This document shows positions 19,195-27,877 of a DNA stretch of 64,000 nucleotides, one piece after another (within the stretch, counting starts at the first letter, position 1; every line of letters begins with the position of its first letter). The notes below the pieces were generated by a model. That model was not told where the DNA came from. It saw only the letters and a list, made by a program, of their open reading frames with translations, and made no database searches. The position numbers and the translations under genes are program-made. Source of the DNA: Bacteroidales bacterium (GTDB lineage Bacteria > Bacteroidota > Bacteroidia > Bacteroidales > UBA12077); NCBI GenBank assembly GCA_016342685.1, contig JAEINU010000001.1, positions 1,222,920 through 1,286,919 on the forward strand, given 5' to 3'.

Positions 19195-19299
19195 AAAAGG
19201 TGTCTCAATGTAATTAAACCTGAATTAACTCAATACAAAACCTTATTCAGTAAGTAAAACACAGGTATACCAAACCTTAATAATTACGAGACACCTTTT
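19195..19299. repeat. 105-nt imperfect inverted repeat (MITE-like or long-loop hairpin)
   Basis: AAAAGGTGTCTC (19195-19206) is the perfect reverse complement of GAGACACCTTTT (19288-19299). After a 3-nt bulge, GTAATTA (19210-19216) pairs with TAATTAC (19281-19287). The interior has CTGAAT/ATTCAG (19220-19225 with 19245-19250) and the palindrome GGTATACC (19264-19271). A T-rich tract follows. It lies between the two PLP-enzyme genes. No target duplication was seen, so it may be a miniature element or a structured terminator/leader. Confidence 0.6.
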
Positions 19300-19368
19300 G
19301 TATTTTTATTTTTATTATTTTCGAGTGTGTAAACAAAAATAATTAAATTCGCAGTATATCAAAATATT

Positions 19369-20619
19369 ATGTCATTAAATAGTAGTACCCCTAAGTTCAT
19401 TTATGAGTGTATTGATTGTGGAAAACAATTCGATAAAAATAAAACAATTTACCTTTGCCCCCATTGTAGTAAGGAAAATAACAATTCGAGTCCACCAAAA
19501 GGAGTGCTCAGAATTGTTTATAACTTTTCTGAAATTATTCAGAAAAATATTCTTTTTAGTGATTTAAAGAAGGGGTATTTTCTTCAACTGCTTCCAATTG
19601 ATAGAATAGAGAGTCTTCCTATATTAAATATTGGAAACACTCCATTATATAAATTTGATCATCTCGATAAGAAAGAATTACCATTCAAAATCTATTTGAA
19701 AGATGATTCTCAAAATCCTACCTTTTCTTTTAAGGATAGAGCTTCAGCAGTTGTTTCTGCTTATGCAAAAGAACAGGGATACGAAACCATAGTAACAGCT
19801 TCCACAGGAAATGCAGGATCATCACTCGCAGGAATATGCGCTGCCCAAAACCAGAAAGCAATAATAATGGTTCCAGAATCGGCTCCACTGGCCAAACTAA
19901 CTCAGATTATCATGTATGGAGCAACGATTGTTCCAGTAAAAGGCACATACGATGACGCTTTTGATCTAAGCGTAAAAGCAACTGAAGAATTTGGATGGTA
20001 CAATCGCAACACGGCATTTAATCCTTTCACAATAGAAGGTAAAAAAACAGTTTCGTTCGAGATTTTTGATCAACTTAAAGAAACGCTTCCTGACAGAATT
20101 TTTGTTCCCGTTGGTGATGGAGTTATTATTTCTGGTGTTTACAAAGGTTTCGAAGATCTTTTAAATCTAAAAATGATTGATAAGATACCTACAATTATTG
20201 CTGTTCAGGCCGAAGGGAGCGATAATCTAAGTCGAAACATAGATAATGACAATTTTGAAATCAGACCAAGCAATACCATTGCTGATTCTATTTCTGTTGA
20301 TATTCCACGGAATTTTAATTGGGCTAAGCAATTTATTCAAAAGTATAAAGGCGAATATTTAACTGTTTCCGATGATGAAATTTTGGAAGCATCTGCTATA
20401 TTGTCTAGAAATACTGGTATTTTTTCAGAACCTGCAGCAGCAACTTCTTTTGCTGGGTTGTTAAAATATCAACAAGAAAATAAACTTGACAAGGATTCTA
20501 AAAATGTTGTACTTTTGACTGGTAGCGGACTAAAAGATCTCAATTCAGTTCAAAAAATACTGAATATTCCAGAATCAATTCAACCTACAATTGACAATTT
20601 GAAAAATTTAATCTCATGA
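19369..20619 (+). CDS. Threonine-synthase-like PLP enzyme with zinc ribbon
   Basis: A 416-residue fold-type-II PLP enzyme of the threonine synthase/dehydratase group. The N-terminus carries a zinc-ribbon-like cysteine set (Cys14, Cys17, Cys30, Cys33). The PLP lysine is K122 in NPTFSFKDRASAVVS. The phosphate loop is TASTGNAGSSLAG, and a Ser/Gly-rich LLTGSGLKDL lies near the C-terminus. Its stop overlaps the start of the XdhD-like gene by 4 nt (20616-20619), so the two are translationally coupled. That coupling argues against a housekeeping threonine role and for a step in purine catabolism, possibly in place of YgeX. It could still be a true threonine synthase. Confidence 0.82.
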   Translation: MSLNSSTPKFIYECIDCGKQFDKNKTIYLCPHCSKENNNSSPPKGVLRIVYNFSEIIQKNILFSDLKKGYFLQLLPIDRIESLPILNIGNTPLYKFDHLDKKELPFKIYLKDDSQNPTFSFKDRASAVVSAYAKEQGYETIVTASTGNAGSSLAGICAAQNQKAIIMVPESAPLAKLTQIIMYGATIVPVKGTYDDAFDLSVKATEEFGWYNRNTAFNPFTIEGKKTVSFEIFDQLKETLPDRIFVPVGDGVIISGVYKGFEDLLNLKMIDKIPTIIAVQAEGSDNLSRNIDNDNFEIRPSNTIADSISVDIPRNFNWAKQFIQKYKGEYLTVSDDEILEASAILSRNTGIFSEPAAATSFAGLLKYQQENKLDKDSKNVVLLTGSGLKDLNSVQKILNIPESIQPTIDNLKNLIS

Positions 20620-23165
20620 TTAGTTTTACATTAAACGGCGTTAAAGAAACCTACACAGGTAATCCTGATGAGAATCTACTAAAATATTTACGTCTTGATA
20701 AGCATATTACATCGGTAAAAGATGGATGTTCAAATCAAGCAGCTTGTGGTGCTTGTACCGTTGAGATTGATGGAAAAGCAAAATTATCCTGTGTTATCAA
20801 AATGAAAACACTTGAAGGAGCAGAAATATTTACTCCAGAAGGCTTTCCCGAATATGTAAAAGACACTATCGCTAAAGCCTTTGTAAACAAAGGCGCTGTA
20901 CAATGCGGATTTTGCACACCAGGTTTTATAAGCCGAACAAAAGTTCTTTTACAGGATAAGCCAAATCCTACAATTGAAGAAATTCAAAAAGCGATTAAGC
21001 CGCACATTTGCCGTTGCACGGGATATAAAAAGATTGAAGAAGCTATTCAATATGCAGGTGAAGCTATACGAGAGAATAAGAAACTAGAAATCACGAAAAC
21101 ATCAGGGAAAATTGGAGTTCCACATCCAAAATATGATGCATACAAAACTGCTATTGGAGAGCGTAATTTTGTTGATGATATCCATATTGAAGGAATGCTT
21201 TTCGCGGCACTTAAATTTAGCGATCATCCAAAAGCAAAAATTTTAAAAATTGATACATCAGAAGCTGAAAAACTTTCTGGTGTTCACAGAATATTTACTG
21301 CTAAAGATATTCCAGGTGAAAAGAAAGTTGGTTTAATTCTTCAGGATTGGAGCGTAATGATCGACGAAGGTAAAACAACACATTTTATTGGTGATGTAAT
21401 TGCTGGAGTGGTTGCTGATTCGGACGAAATTGCTCGCGAAGCTATAAAACTTATTACTGTAGATTACGAGGTTTTAGAACCTGTAACTGACGTTTTTAAA
21501 GCTATTGATGGAGAGCGAGTTCATCCCGAAAAACCAAACAATTTTGACACTTGTCAATTTACAATTGGAGAAGCTGATAAAACTATAAATGAATCAAAAT
21601 ACAAATCAAAAGGAACATACGAAACACAAAGAATAGAACATGCTTTTCTTGAAAAGGAAGCTGCTGTTGCTTATCCTAATTGTTGTGATGGAATCGAATT
21701 ATTGAGTCAAAGCCAGGGAGTTTATGAAGATCGCAGACAAGTTTCTATGATTTTAGGAATCCCAGAAGATAAGGTTCGTGTTACGCTTATTCCTAATGGT
21801 GGTGGATTTGGTGGAAAAGAAGATTTAACTGTGCAAGGTCACACTTCACTTTTTGCTTATTTATTACAAAAGCCTGTTAAGCTTACTCTAACTCGTGAAG
21901 AATCAATTCGTTTGCACCCAAAACGTCATCCTGTTTTTATGGATATTGCTATTGGAGCTGATGAAAAAGGAAAACTCACAGCACTTAAACTAAGAGCTGT
22001 TGGAGATACAGGAGCTTATGCTTCTGTGGGGATGAAAGTATTGGAAAGAGTTGCAGGTCATGCTTCTGCGGGATATTTTATTCCTGAAATTGATATCGAA
22101 GCCAAGACTGTTTATACAAATAATATTCCTTGTGGAGCCATGCGTGGATTTGGCGCAAATCAAGTTTCTTTTGCAATTGAAAGTTGCATTGATGATATCT
22201 GCGAGCAAGCTGGATTTGACCGTTGGCAATTTAGATACGATAATGCTTTGGTGGATGGATTAAAAACATCAACTGGACAAACTGTTCAAGGAGTTGGAAT
22301 TCGCGCTTGTTTAGATGCTGTAAAAGAAGATTTCAACAATGCAAAGTATGCTGGTTTAGCTTGCGCTATTAAAAACTCGGGCGTTGGAAATGGAATGGTC
22401 GATGAATCAAAAGTAATTATTGATATCATTTCTGAAAATAGAATTTTATTGCAACACGGTTGGACTGAAATGGGACAAGGTGTGCATAATATGGCATTGC
22501 AAACATTGTGTGAAGAGACTTCTGTTTCTCCAGAAATTATTGAAGTTATTGTTGATACTGAAGCTCAAATTAAAACAGGAATGACAACATCTTCCCGTGC
22601 AACAGCATTAGTTGGTTTGGCAGTTATTAACGCTGCTAAAGCTTTAAAAGAAGATCTGAAAACAAAATCATTAAAAGAATTATCTGGAAAAACATATAAA
22701 GGTCAATATACCTGCGATTGGACAACCAAACCTGGAACGGATGTAAAAGAACAAATTACACATTACTCCTATGGTTATGCAGCTCAAGTTTGTATTTTGG
22801 ATGATGATGGAAAAATTGCTAAAATGATTGCTGCTCATGATGGTGGTAAAATCATGAACCCGATGTTATTCGAAGGTCAGGTTGAAGGTGGTGTACACAT
22901 GGGATTAGGTTATGCTTTAACTGAAGATTTACCAATGAAAGACGGTTTTTTGGTTAGTGATAAAATGAGAGATTTGAGAATCTTACGTGCACACGAAACA
23001 CCTGAAATAGACGTAAGAATGATTGAAGTAAAAGATCCTATTGGACCTTATGGGGCAAAAGGAATTGGCGAGATAGGAATGGTTCCTACTGCTGGAGCTG
23101 TTGCTTGTGCATTGGTTAAATTCGACGGTAAAAAACGATATAAATTACCTTTACAAAGAGATTAA
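20616..23165 (+). CDS. xdhD: XdhD-type molybdenum hydroxylase (2Fe-2S fused to Mo subunit)
   Basis: Single-chain purine hydroxylase/reductase related to E. coli XdhD and the selenium-dependent xanthine dehydrogenase family. In its 849 residues, an N-terminal 2Fe-2S domain (CSNQAACGACTVEIDG, then CGFCTPGF and CRCTGYKK) is joined at about residue 165 to the a/b hammerhead. The molybdenum domains show GGGFGGKEDLTVQGH, MRGFGANQVSFAIE, WTEMGQGVHNMALQTLC, and the glutamate loop AKGIGEIGMVPTAGAV. There is no FAD domain, so a partner, possibly YgfK, must accept electrons. Coupled to the ThrC-like gene upstream; ssnA follows. Confidence 0.9.
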   Translation: MISFTLNGVKETYTGNPDENLLKYLRLDKHITSVKDGCSNQAACGACTVEIDGKAKLSCVIKMKTLEGAEIFTPEGFPEYVKDTIAKAFVNKGAVQCGFCTPGFISRTKVLLQDKPNPTIEEIQKAIKPHICRCTGYKKIEEAIQYAGEAIRENKKLEITKTSGKIGVPHPKYDAYKTAIGERNFVDDIHIEGMLFAALKFSDHPKAKILKIDTSEAEKLSGVHRIFTAKDIPGEKKVGLILQDWSVMIDEGKTTHFIGDVIAGVVADSDEIAREAIKLITVDYEVLEPVTDVFKAIDGERVHPEKPNNFDTCQFTIGEADKTINESKYKSKGTYETQRIEHAFLEKEAAVAYPNCCDGIELLSQSQGVYEDRRQVSMILGIPEDKVRVTLIPNGGGFGGKEDLTVQGHTSLFAYLLQKPVKLTLTREESIRLHPKRHPVFMDIAIGADEKGKLTALKLRAVGDTGAYASVGMKVLERVAGHASAGYFIPEIDIEAKTVYTNNIPCGAMRGFGANQVSFAIESCIDDICEQAGFDRWQFRYDNALVDGLKTSTGQTVQGVGIRACLDAVKEDFNNAKYAGLACAIKNSGVGNGMVDESKVIIDIISENRILLQHGWTEMGQGVHNMALQTLCEETSVSPEIIEVIVDTEAQIKTGMTTSSRATALVGLAVINAAKALKEDLKTKSLKELSGKTYKGQYTCDWTTKPGTDVKEQITHYSYGYAAQVCILDDDGKIAKMIAAHDGGKIMNPMLFEGQVEGGVHMGLGYALTEDLPMKDGFLVSDKMRDLRILRAHETPEIDVRMIEVKDPIGPYGAKGIGEIGMVPTAGAVACALVKFDGKKRYKLPLQRD

Positions 23166-23175
23166 GTAAGTAATG

Positions 23176-23241
23176 AGATTCCGCATCAAGTGCGGAATGA
23201 CAACTAAACTATTTTTGTCATTCTCGCGAAAGCGGGAATCT
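23176..23241. repeat. REP-like intergenic repeat between xdhD and ssnA
   Basis: Two hairpins in mirror order: ATTCCGCA/TGCGGAAT (23178-23198) and ATTCTCGC/GCGGGAAT (23220-23239). They are joined by GAATGACA...TGTCATTC, so the whole unit is itself an inverted repeat. Related units occur at 24533 and 29441. Confidence 0.65.
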
Positions 23242-23260
23242 CTGTTTAATAAAGTGAATT

Positions 23261-24526
23261 ATGATTCTATTAAAAAATGCAACATATATAGATTGGAAAA
23301 CCTTAGAATTCAAGAATACAAATATTCTTGTTGAAGAAGGTATTTCAGGTAAAATAAAACTGATCGATAATTCGGATTCAGTTACAACTGATCAAATAAT
23401 TGACTGCAAAGGAAAAATAGTAACTAAATCGTTTGCTGTTGGACATCATCATGTATATTCTGCATTATCACGTGGAATGGGAGCTCCAAAAAAGAACCCA
23501 GAGAATTTTTACGAGATTCTTCAGTATGTTTGGTGGACTTTGGACAAAGCTTTGGATAAGGATATGATTGAAGCAAGCGCTCTTGCTACAGCTATGGCAT
23601 GTGCAAAAGCTGGATCTACTTTTGTGATTGATCATCATGCATCGCCAAACTTAATTTTAGGCTCGCAAGATATTATTGCAAAAGCATTCAATAAAGTTGG
23701 GGTAAGTCATTTACTATGTTATGAAATTACAGACAGAGACGGAATCGAAAAAGCTGAAGAGGGTTTATCTGAAACTGAGAATTATTTAAAATCGAATCAA
23801 GGATTAGTTGGCTTGCATGCATCATTCACCGTAAATGATGAAATCATGAGAAGATCGGCAGATCTTATGAATAAATACAATTCAGGATTTCATATTCATG
23901 TTGCAGAAGATTTGTATGACCAAAGACATTGTCATGATAATTATGATAAACGAGTTGTTGAACGTTTAAACGATTATGGCGTTTTAAACTCGTCTAAAAC
24001 CATTCTAGGACATTGTTTACATATTGATGAAAATGAACGAAAAATCATCAAAAATTCTAAAGCTTTTGTAGTTCAGAATATGGAAAGTAACTTGAATAAT
24101 AAAGTGGGTTATTTTAACGCTAAAGATTTAGGTAACAATACTATACTTGGAACCGATGGAATGCACAGCGATATGCTTCAAAGTGCAAAAGCTGCATTCT
24201 TTGTTGGTCAGGGTTTCGATACAATTGGATACGACTCAGCTTATGAGCGTTTCAGAAAAGTACACGACTACATTTCAATGAATCAGTTTGATGGAGATGG
24301 AGAAAATAACCTTGTAATTTTGGATTACGACTCTCCTACCGAAATAAATCAAAATAACTTCTTAGGTCATTTTATATTTGGAATCAATTCAAATCATGTA
24401 AATGATGTAATTTCAAATGGAGAAGTTATTGTTAGAGATCGTAAGATACAAAAAGTAAATGAATCCGAGATTTTAGAATTCTCGAAAGAACAATCTTTAC
24501 GTTTATGGAAAAAAATGCAAGAGTAA
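23261..24526 (+). CDS. ssnA: SsnA putative aminohydrolase
   Basis: Metal-dependent amidohydrolase/deaminase of the anaerobic purine-degradation gene set. The 421-residue protein shows the first metal motif as AVGHHHVYSALSRGMG, further ligands in FHIHVAEDL and LGHCLHIDENE, and the catalytic aspartate in LGTDGMHSDML. The block NFYEILQYVWWTLDKALD is typical of SsnA. It follows the XdhD-like gene after a repeat-containing 95-nt spacer. Cytoplasmic. Family confident; exact substrate inferred from the pathway. Confidence 0.92.
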   Translation: MILLKNATYIDWKTLEFKNTNILVEEGISGKIKLIDNSDSVTTDQIIDCKGKIVTKSFAVGHHHVYSALSRGMGAPKKNPENFYEILQYVWWTLDKALDKDMIEASALATAMACAKAGSTFVIDHHASPNLILGSQDIIAKAFNKVGVSHLLCYEITDRDGIEKAEEGLSETENYLKSNQGLVGLHASFTVNDEIMRRSADLMNKYNSGFHIHVAEDLYDQRHCHDNYDKRVVERLNDYGVLNSSKTILGHCLHIDENERKIIKNSKAFVVQNMESNLNNKVGYFNAKDLGNNTILGTDGMHSDMLQSAKAAFFVGQGFDTIGYDSAYERFRKVHDYISMNQFDGDGENNLVILDYDSPTEINQNNFLGHFIFGINSNHVNDVISNGEVIVRDRKIQKVNESEILEFSKEQSLRLWKKMQE

Positions 24527-24532
24527 TATAAA

Positions 24533-24633
24533 TGTCATTCCGGACGAAGTGTAACATAGATCCAGAATCTAATTACATAAAGAGATTCCCACCTACGCGG
24601 GAATTTTTCTCACGAGCAAAGTGAGTAATGACA
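24533..24633. repeat. REP-like intergenic repeat after ssnA
   Basis: Starts TGTCATTCCGG and ends TAATGACA in mirror orientation. Internal hairpins are ATTCCC...GGGAAT (24585-24604) and CTCAC/GTGAG near 24609-24625. It is a degenerate member of the family also seen at 23176 and 29441. Confidence 0.55.
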
Positions 24634-24694
24634 AATATTCTTTTATCACTTTTATTCTTTTATCTTTACACTTTAATCTTTTTACTTGAATATC

Positions 24695-25327
24695 ATGGAA
24701 ATTAATATATTAGAATGGATTGGTTATGCTGCCTCAGTAATTATAGCTATATCCTTATCAATGAGCTCAATCGTAAAATTTAGATGGATAAATTTAATTG
24801 GAGCTACAACTTTTTCAACATATGGTTTTTTAATAGGAGCCTTGCCAGTTGGAGCCTTGAATGGCTTTATCGCAATTATTGATGTCTATTTTTTATACAC
24901 AATCTATAATAAAAAAGAAATATTTGAAACACTGGAAATTCGTGCTGATAACAAATATATATATCGTTTTCTGGAATTTCATGATAAAGAAATACAAAAG
25001 TACTTTCCTGGATTTGCTTATAAAGCGGAAATGAATACCATCAGTTTTTTTATCCTTAGAAATGCTGCTGTTACAGGATTATTTTTAGCTCACCGAGAAG
25101 ATGACAACGTTCTTAAAGTCGGATTAGATTACGTGATTCCTGAATACAGAGATTTTAAAAATGGAAAATTTATCTATCTGCGTTTAAGAAGAAAATTCAT
25201 CGATGATGGTTTTGATAAAGTAATGACTCCAGGAGACAGTTCAAAATATGTTAAGTATCTTAGGAAGATTGGATTTACTGAAGATAAAGCAGGTATGTAT
25301 GTAAAAATATTGGATAAATCGATTTAG
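24695..25327 (+). CDS. YgjV-like membrane protein with C-terminal GNAT-like region
   Basis: A 210-residue protein. ATG 24695 is used because the in-frame TTG at 24686 adds only three residues. The N-terminal ~85 residues form about three transmembrane helices (WIGYAASVIIAISLSMSSI, then WINLIGATTFSTYGFLIGA, then LNGFIAIIDVYFLYTIY), like the YgjV/SWEET-like small membrane family. The soluble remainder (about 95-210) ends KYVKYLRKIGFTEDKAGMYV, which recalls the last strand and helix of GNAT acetyltransferases. No catalytic motif can be stated. It lies between ssnA and the disrupted DUF1566 gene. Function unknown. Confidence 0.65.
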   Translation: MEINILEWIGYAASVIIAISLSMSSIVKFRWINLIGATTFSTYGFLIGALPVGALNGFIAIIDVYFLYTIYNKKEIFETLEIRADNKYIYRFLEFHDKEIQKYFPGFAYKAEMNTISFFILRNAAVTGLFLAHREDDNVLKVGLDYVIPEYRDFKNGKFIYLRLRRKFIDDGFDKVMTPGDSSKYVKYLRKIGFTEDKAGMYVKILDKSI

Positions 25328-26690
25328 TATTGATCCTTTTACAAAAATGTTTTATTGATAAAATTTGTCTTTACAATGAGATAAACTCCTATCCCATTGA
25401 TTTCATTTTATATGACAACTAATTGAATCTATTTTTGTTTTAAACTAATAAATTCAAAATTTATGAAAACAAAAATTAATTTAACGCTCAAGTCATTTGT
25501 AATAAGCATATTTGTGTTATCATTTTTTAATTTAATGGGATGTGATAAGGATTCCGATTCAAATGATGATCCTACCGAAGATAATCTACCTGACATTTCA
25601 GGATATCCAATTGTAAGTACAAATCAAACGTCATTCTATGACGATGCATCCATTATCTCGGAGCCAAATTCTGGCGATGCATATTATGGTCAAGATGGAA
25701 CGTATATTGGAAATCAACCATCATATACCGATAATGGTGACGGAACCATTACCGACAATGTTACTGGACTAATGTGGGAACAAGATATGGACGATAAAAT
25801 TACTTATGATGAAGCATTTGATAAAGCTGAAGTATCAACGCTAGGTAATCATAACGATTGGAGAGTGCCAACAATTAAAGAAATCTATTCTTTAATATTA
25901 TTTACAGGTCAGGTTGCTGGAGAAGAAGCTATTTCAATGTTCATTGATACTGATTACTTCATTCAACCACTTGGAAATACGGACATTGGAGAACGCGAAA
26001 TTGATGCACAAACATGGTCGAGCACCCAATATATTGGTTTAACAATGGCTGGAGATATAACAGTTTTTGGAGTAAATTTCATTGATGGCAGAATTAAAGG
26101 ATATCCTAAATTCCATCCTGGATCAGGTACAGCGAACACAATGTATTTTAGAATGGTAAGAGGAAATACTTCATATGGAGAGAACGATTTTACCGATAAT
26201 GGAGACGGAACTGTTTCTGATAATGCAACGGGGTTAATGTGGCAACAAAGTGACGATGGAAATATACGTGATTGGGAAAATGCATTATCATATTCAGAGA
26301 ATTTAACTCTTGGCGAACATAGTGATTGGAGATTACCGAGTGCAAAAGAATTGCAAAGTATAGTTGATTATACCCGTTGCCCTGATGTTACAAGCTCAGC
26401 AGCAATAGATCCTATTTTTAGTACTACAAGTTTTAACGATCCAGAAGGAAATCCAGGTCAATACGGCTATTATTGGACAGGAACAAGTCATCTCGATGGA
26501 GCAAATCCATATGCATCTGCTGTATATATAGCCTTTGGAGAAGCTCAAGGAGAAATGAATGGGAATTTAATGGACGTACATGGTGCAGGAGCCCAACGTA
26601 GCCTTTAGGTTTGCATTATAGTCATTATTTAAAAAATATGATTGTAATGCTTTTTTTCTTTTATAGTAAAAATGTCTTAATATGCTTATA

Positions 26691-26844
26691 AATCAACACC
26701 AGTAGTGGCGCATTATCAGCGCAGCCAGGAATAAGACCTAAGCTTCGATACAATCCACTACTGGTTATATTGACCAAGATTCAAATAGTAATTTGGGTAA
26801 GACCCTTTATGTAAGGCTTTGAAAGTGCTCAATATGTGTTGATT
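26691..26844 (+). ncRNA. Predicted IS110 bridge RNA, two-loop core
   Basis: Outer stem AATCAACAC (26691-26699) pairs perfectly with GTGTTGATT (26836-26844). Inside are two stem-loops. CAGTAGTGG (26700-26708) with CCACTACTG (26755-26763) encloses a 46-nt loop. ATATTGA (26767-26773) with TCAATAT (26829-26835) encloses a 55-nt loop containing a GGGT-AAG-ACCC mini-hairpin. Two internal loops, for target and donor recognition, are the known layout of IS110 bridge RNAs. Loop 2 holds ATAGTAAT (26785-26792), identical to the element's right end (27881-27888). Loop 1 holds CAGCGCAGC (26717-26725), close to the left target flank CAACGTAGC (26594-26602). Ends and expression are not known. Confidence 0.72.
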
Positions 26845-26869
26845 CATTGTTTAATTTAAAAGAACGCAT

Positions 26870-27877
26870 ATGCAAATTACAAATTTTATCGGTATTGATG
26901 TATCAAAAGATACATTAGACTTTAGTATTGTTGTTGATGGTAAAAATTTGCAACACTACAAAATAAGGAATAACTCTAAGGAGATAAAAGCAGCGACAAC
27001 AAAGATTTTTAAAGCATTTTCAGCTACTATTGATGATACTATATTTTGCATGGAGCACACTGGTTTATATAATTTGCCTTTAGTAAAATGGCTTCAGAGT
27101 CAACAAGCAAAGATATGGTTAGAATCAGGTGTGCATATTCGTAAAACTTTAGGTTTAATACGTGGCAAAAATGATAAAGTTGATAGTGAAAGAATCGCTA
27201 TGTATGCTTTTACTAATCAGCATCAAATGAAGTTATGGAAAGCACCAAGAAAGGTAATTGAAAAAATTGCAGCACTATTATCTCAACGTGCAAGATTTAT
27301 TAAAGCAAAACAGCAACTATATACCGCCAATAAAGAACAAAAACAGTTTCTTGATAAAGAGATAATGAAAAGTCTTAACAAATATACTTCCAAAACATTA
27401 GTTGTTATCGATAAACAAATTGAAGCAATCGAAAAGCAGATCTTAGAACTAATGAAAGAAGATGAGAAGTTAAATAGATTGTTCCAAATAATCACCAGTG
27501 TTAACGGAATAGGCTTTGTCACAGCAGCATATATGTTGGTAACAACAAATGAATTTATAAGTATAAGCAATCCTAAAAAATATGCTTGTTATAGTGGTGT
27601 AGTTCCATTTGAACACAGTTCAGGGTCCAGTGTCAGAGGAAGAAATAGAGTCTCTCAAATGGCCAATAAAAACATGAAGAGATTACTTCATATGGCTGCA
27701 TTATCATCAATTAGAATACAGGGCGATTTAAAAGATTATTATACTCGAAAAGTAGCTGAAGGAAAAAATAAAATGAGTGTTATTAATGCTATTAGAAATA
27801 AATTAATACTAAGAATTTTTGCTTGTGTAAAAGAAAATAGAGAATATGAAAAAATATATGATTATAAATTTGTTTAA
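26870..27877 (+). CDS. IS110-family transposase/recombinase
   Basis: RNA-guided DEDD/serine recombinase of the IS110 family. In its 335 residues, the RuvC-like N-terminal domain shows D10 in FIGIDVSKDTLDF, E62 in FCMEHTGLY, and D102/D105 in IRGKNDKVDSERIAMYA. A coiled-coil linker spans about 130-200. The C-terminal Transposase_20 domain (VNGIGFVTAAYML...) contains the serine cluster HSSGSSVRGRNRVS at 249-262, which includes the expected catalytic serine. It is full length with all motifs intact, so the element may be active. Confidence 0.93.
   Translation: MQITNFIGIDVSKDTLDFSIVVDGKNLQHYKIRNNSKEIKAATTKIFKAFSATIDDTIFCMEHTGLYNLPLVKWLQSQQAKIWLESGVHIRKTLGLIRGKNDKVDSERIAMYAFTNQHQMKLWKAPRKVIEKIAALLSQRARFIKAKQQLYTANKEQKQFLDKEIMKSLNKYTSKTLVVIDKQIEAIEKQILELMKEDEKLNRLFQIITSVNGIGFVTAAYMLVTTNEFISISNPKKYACYSGVVPFEHSSGSSVRGRNRVSQMANKNMKRLLHMAALSSIRIQGDLKDYYTRKVAEGKNKMSVINAIRNKLILRIFACVKENREYEKIYDYKFV

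Noticed and set aside
20616-23165. Selenocysteine insertion in the XdhD-type enzyme
   Set aside because: The frame has no internal TGA, and the selenium label of the family refers to a labile cofactor; no selD or selA is in the window.
27283-27570. Antisense open frame inside the IS110 recombinase
   Set aside because: It lies wholly within the recombinase gene on the other strand and has no protein-like motifs.
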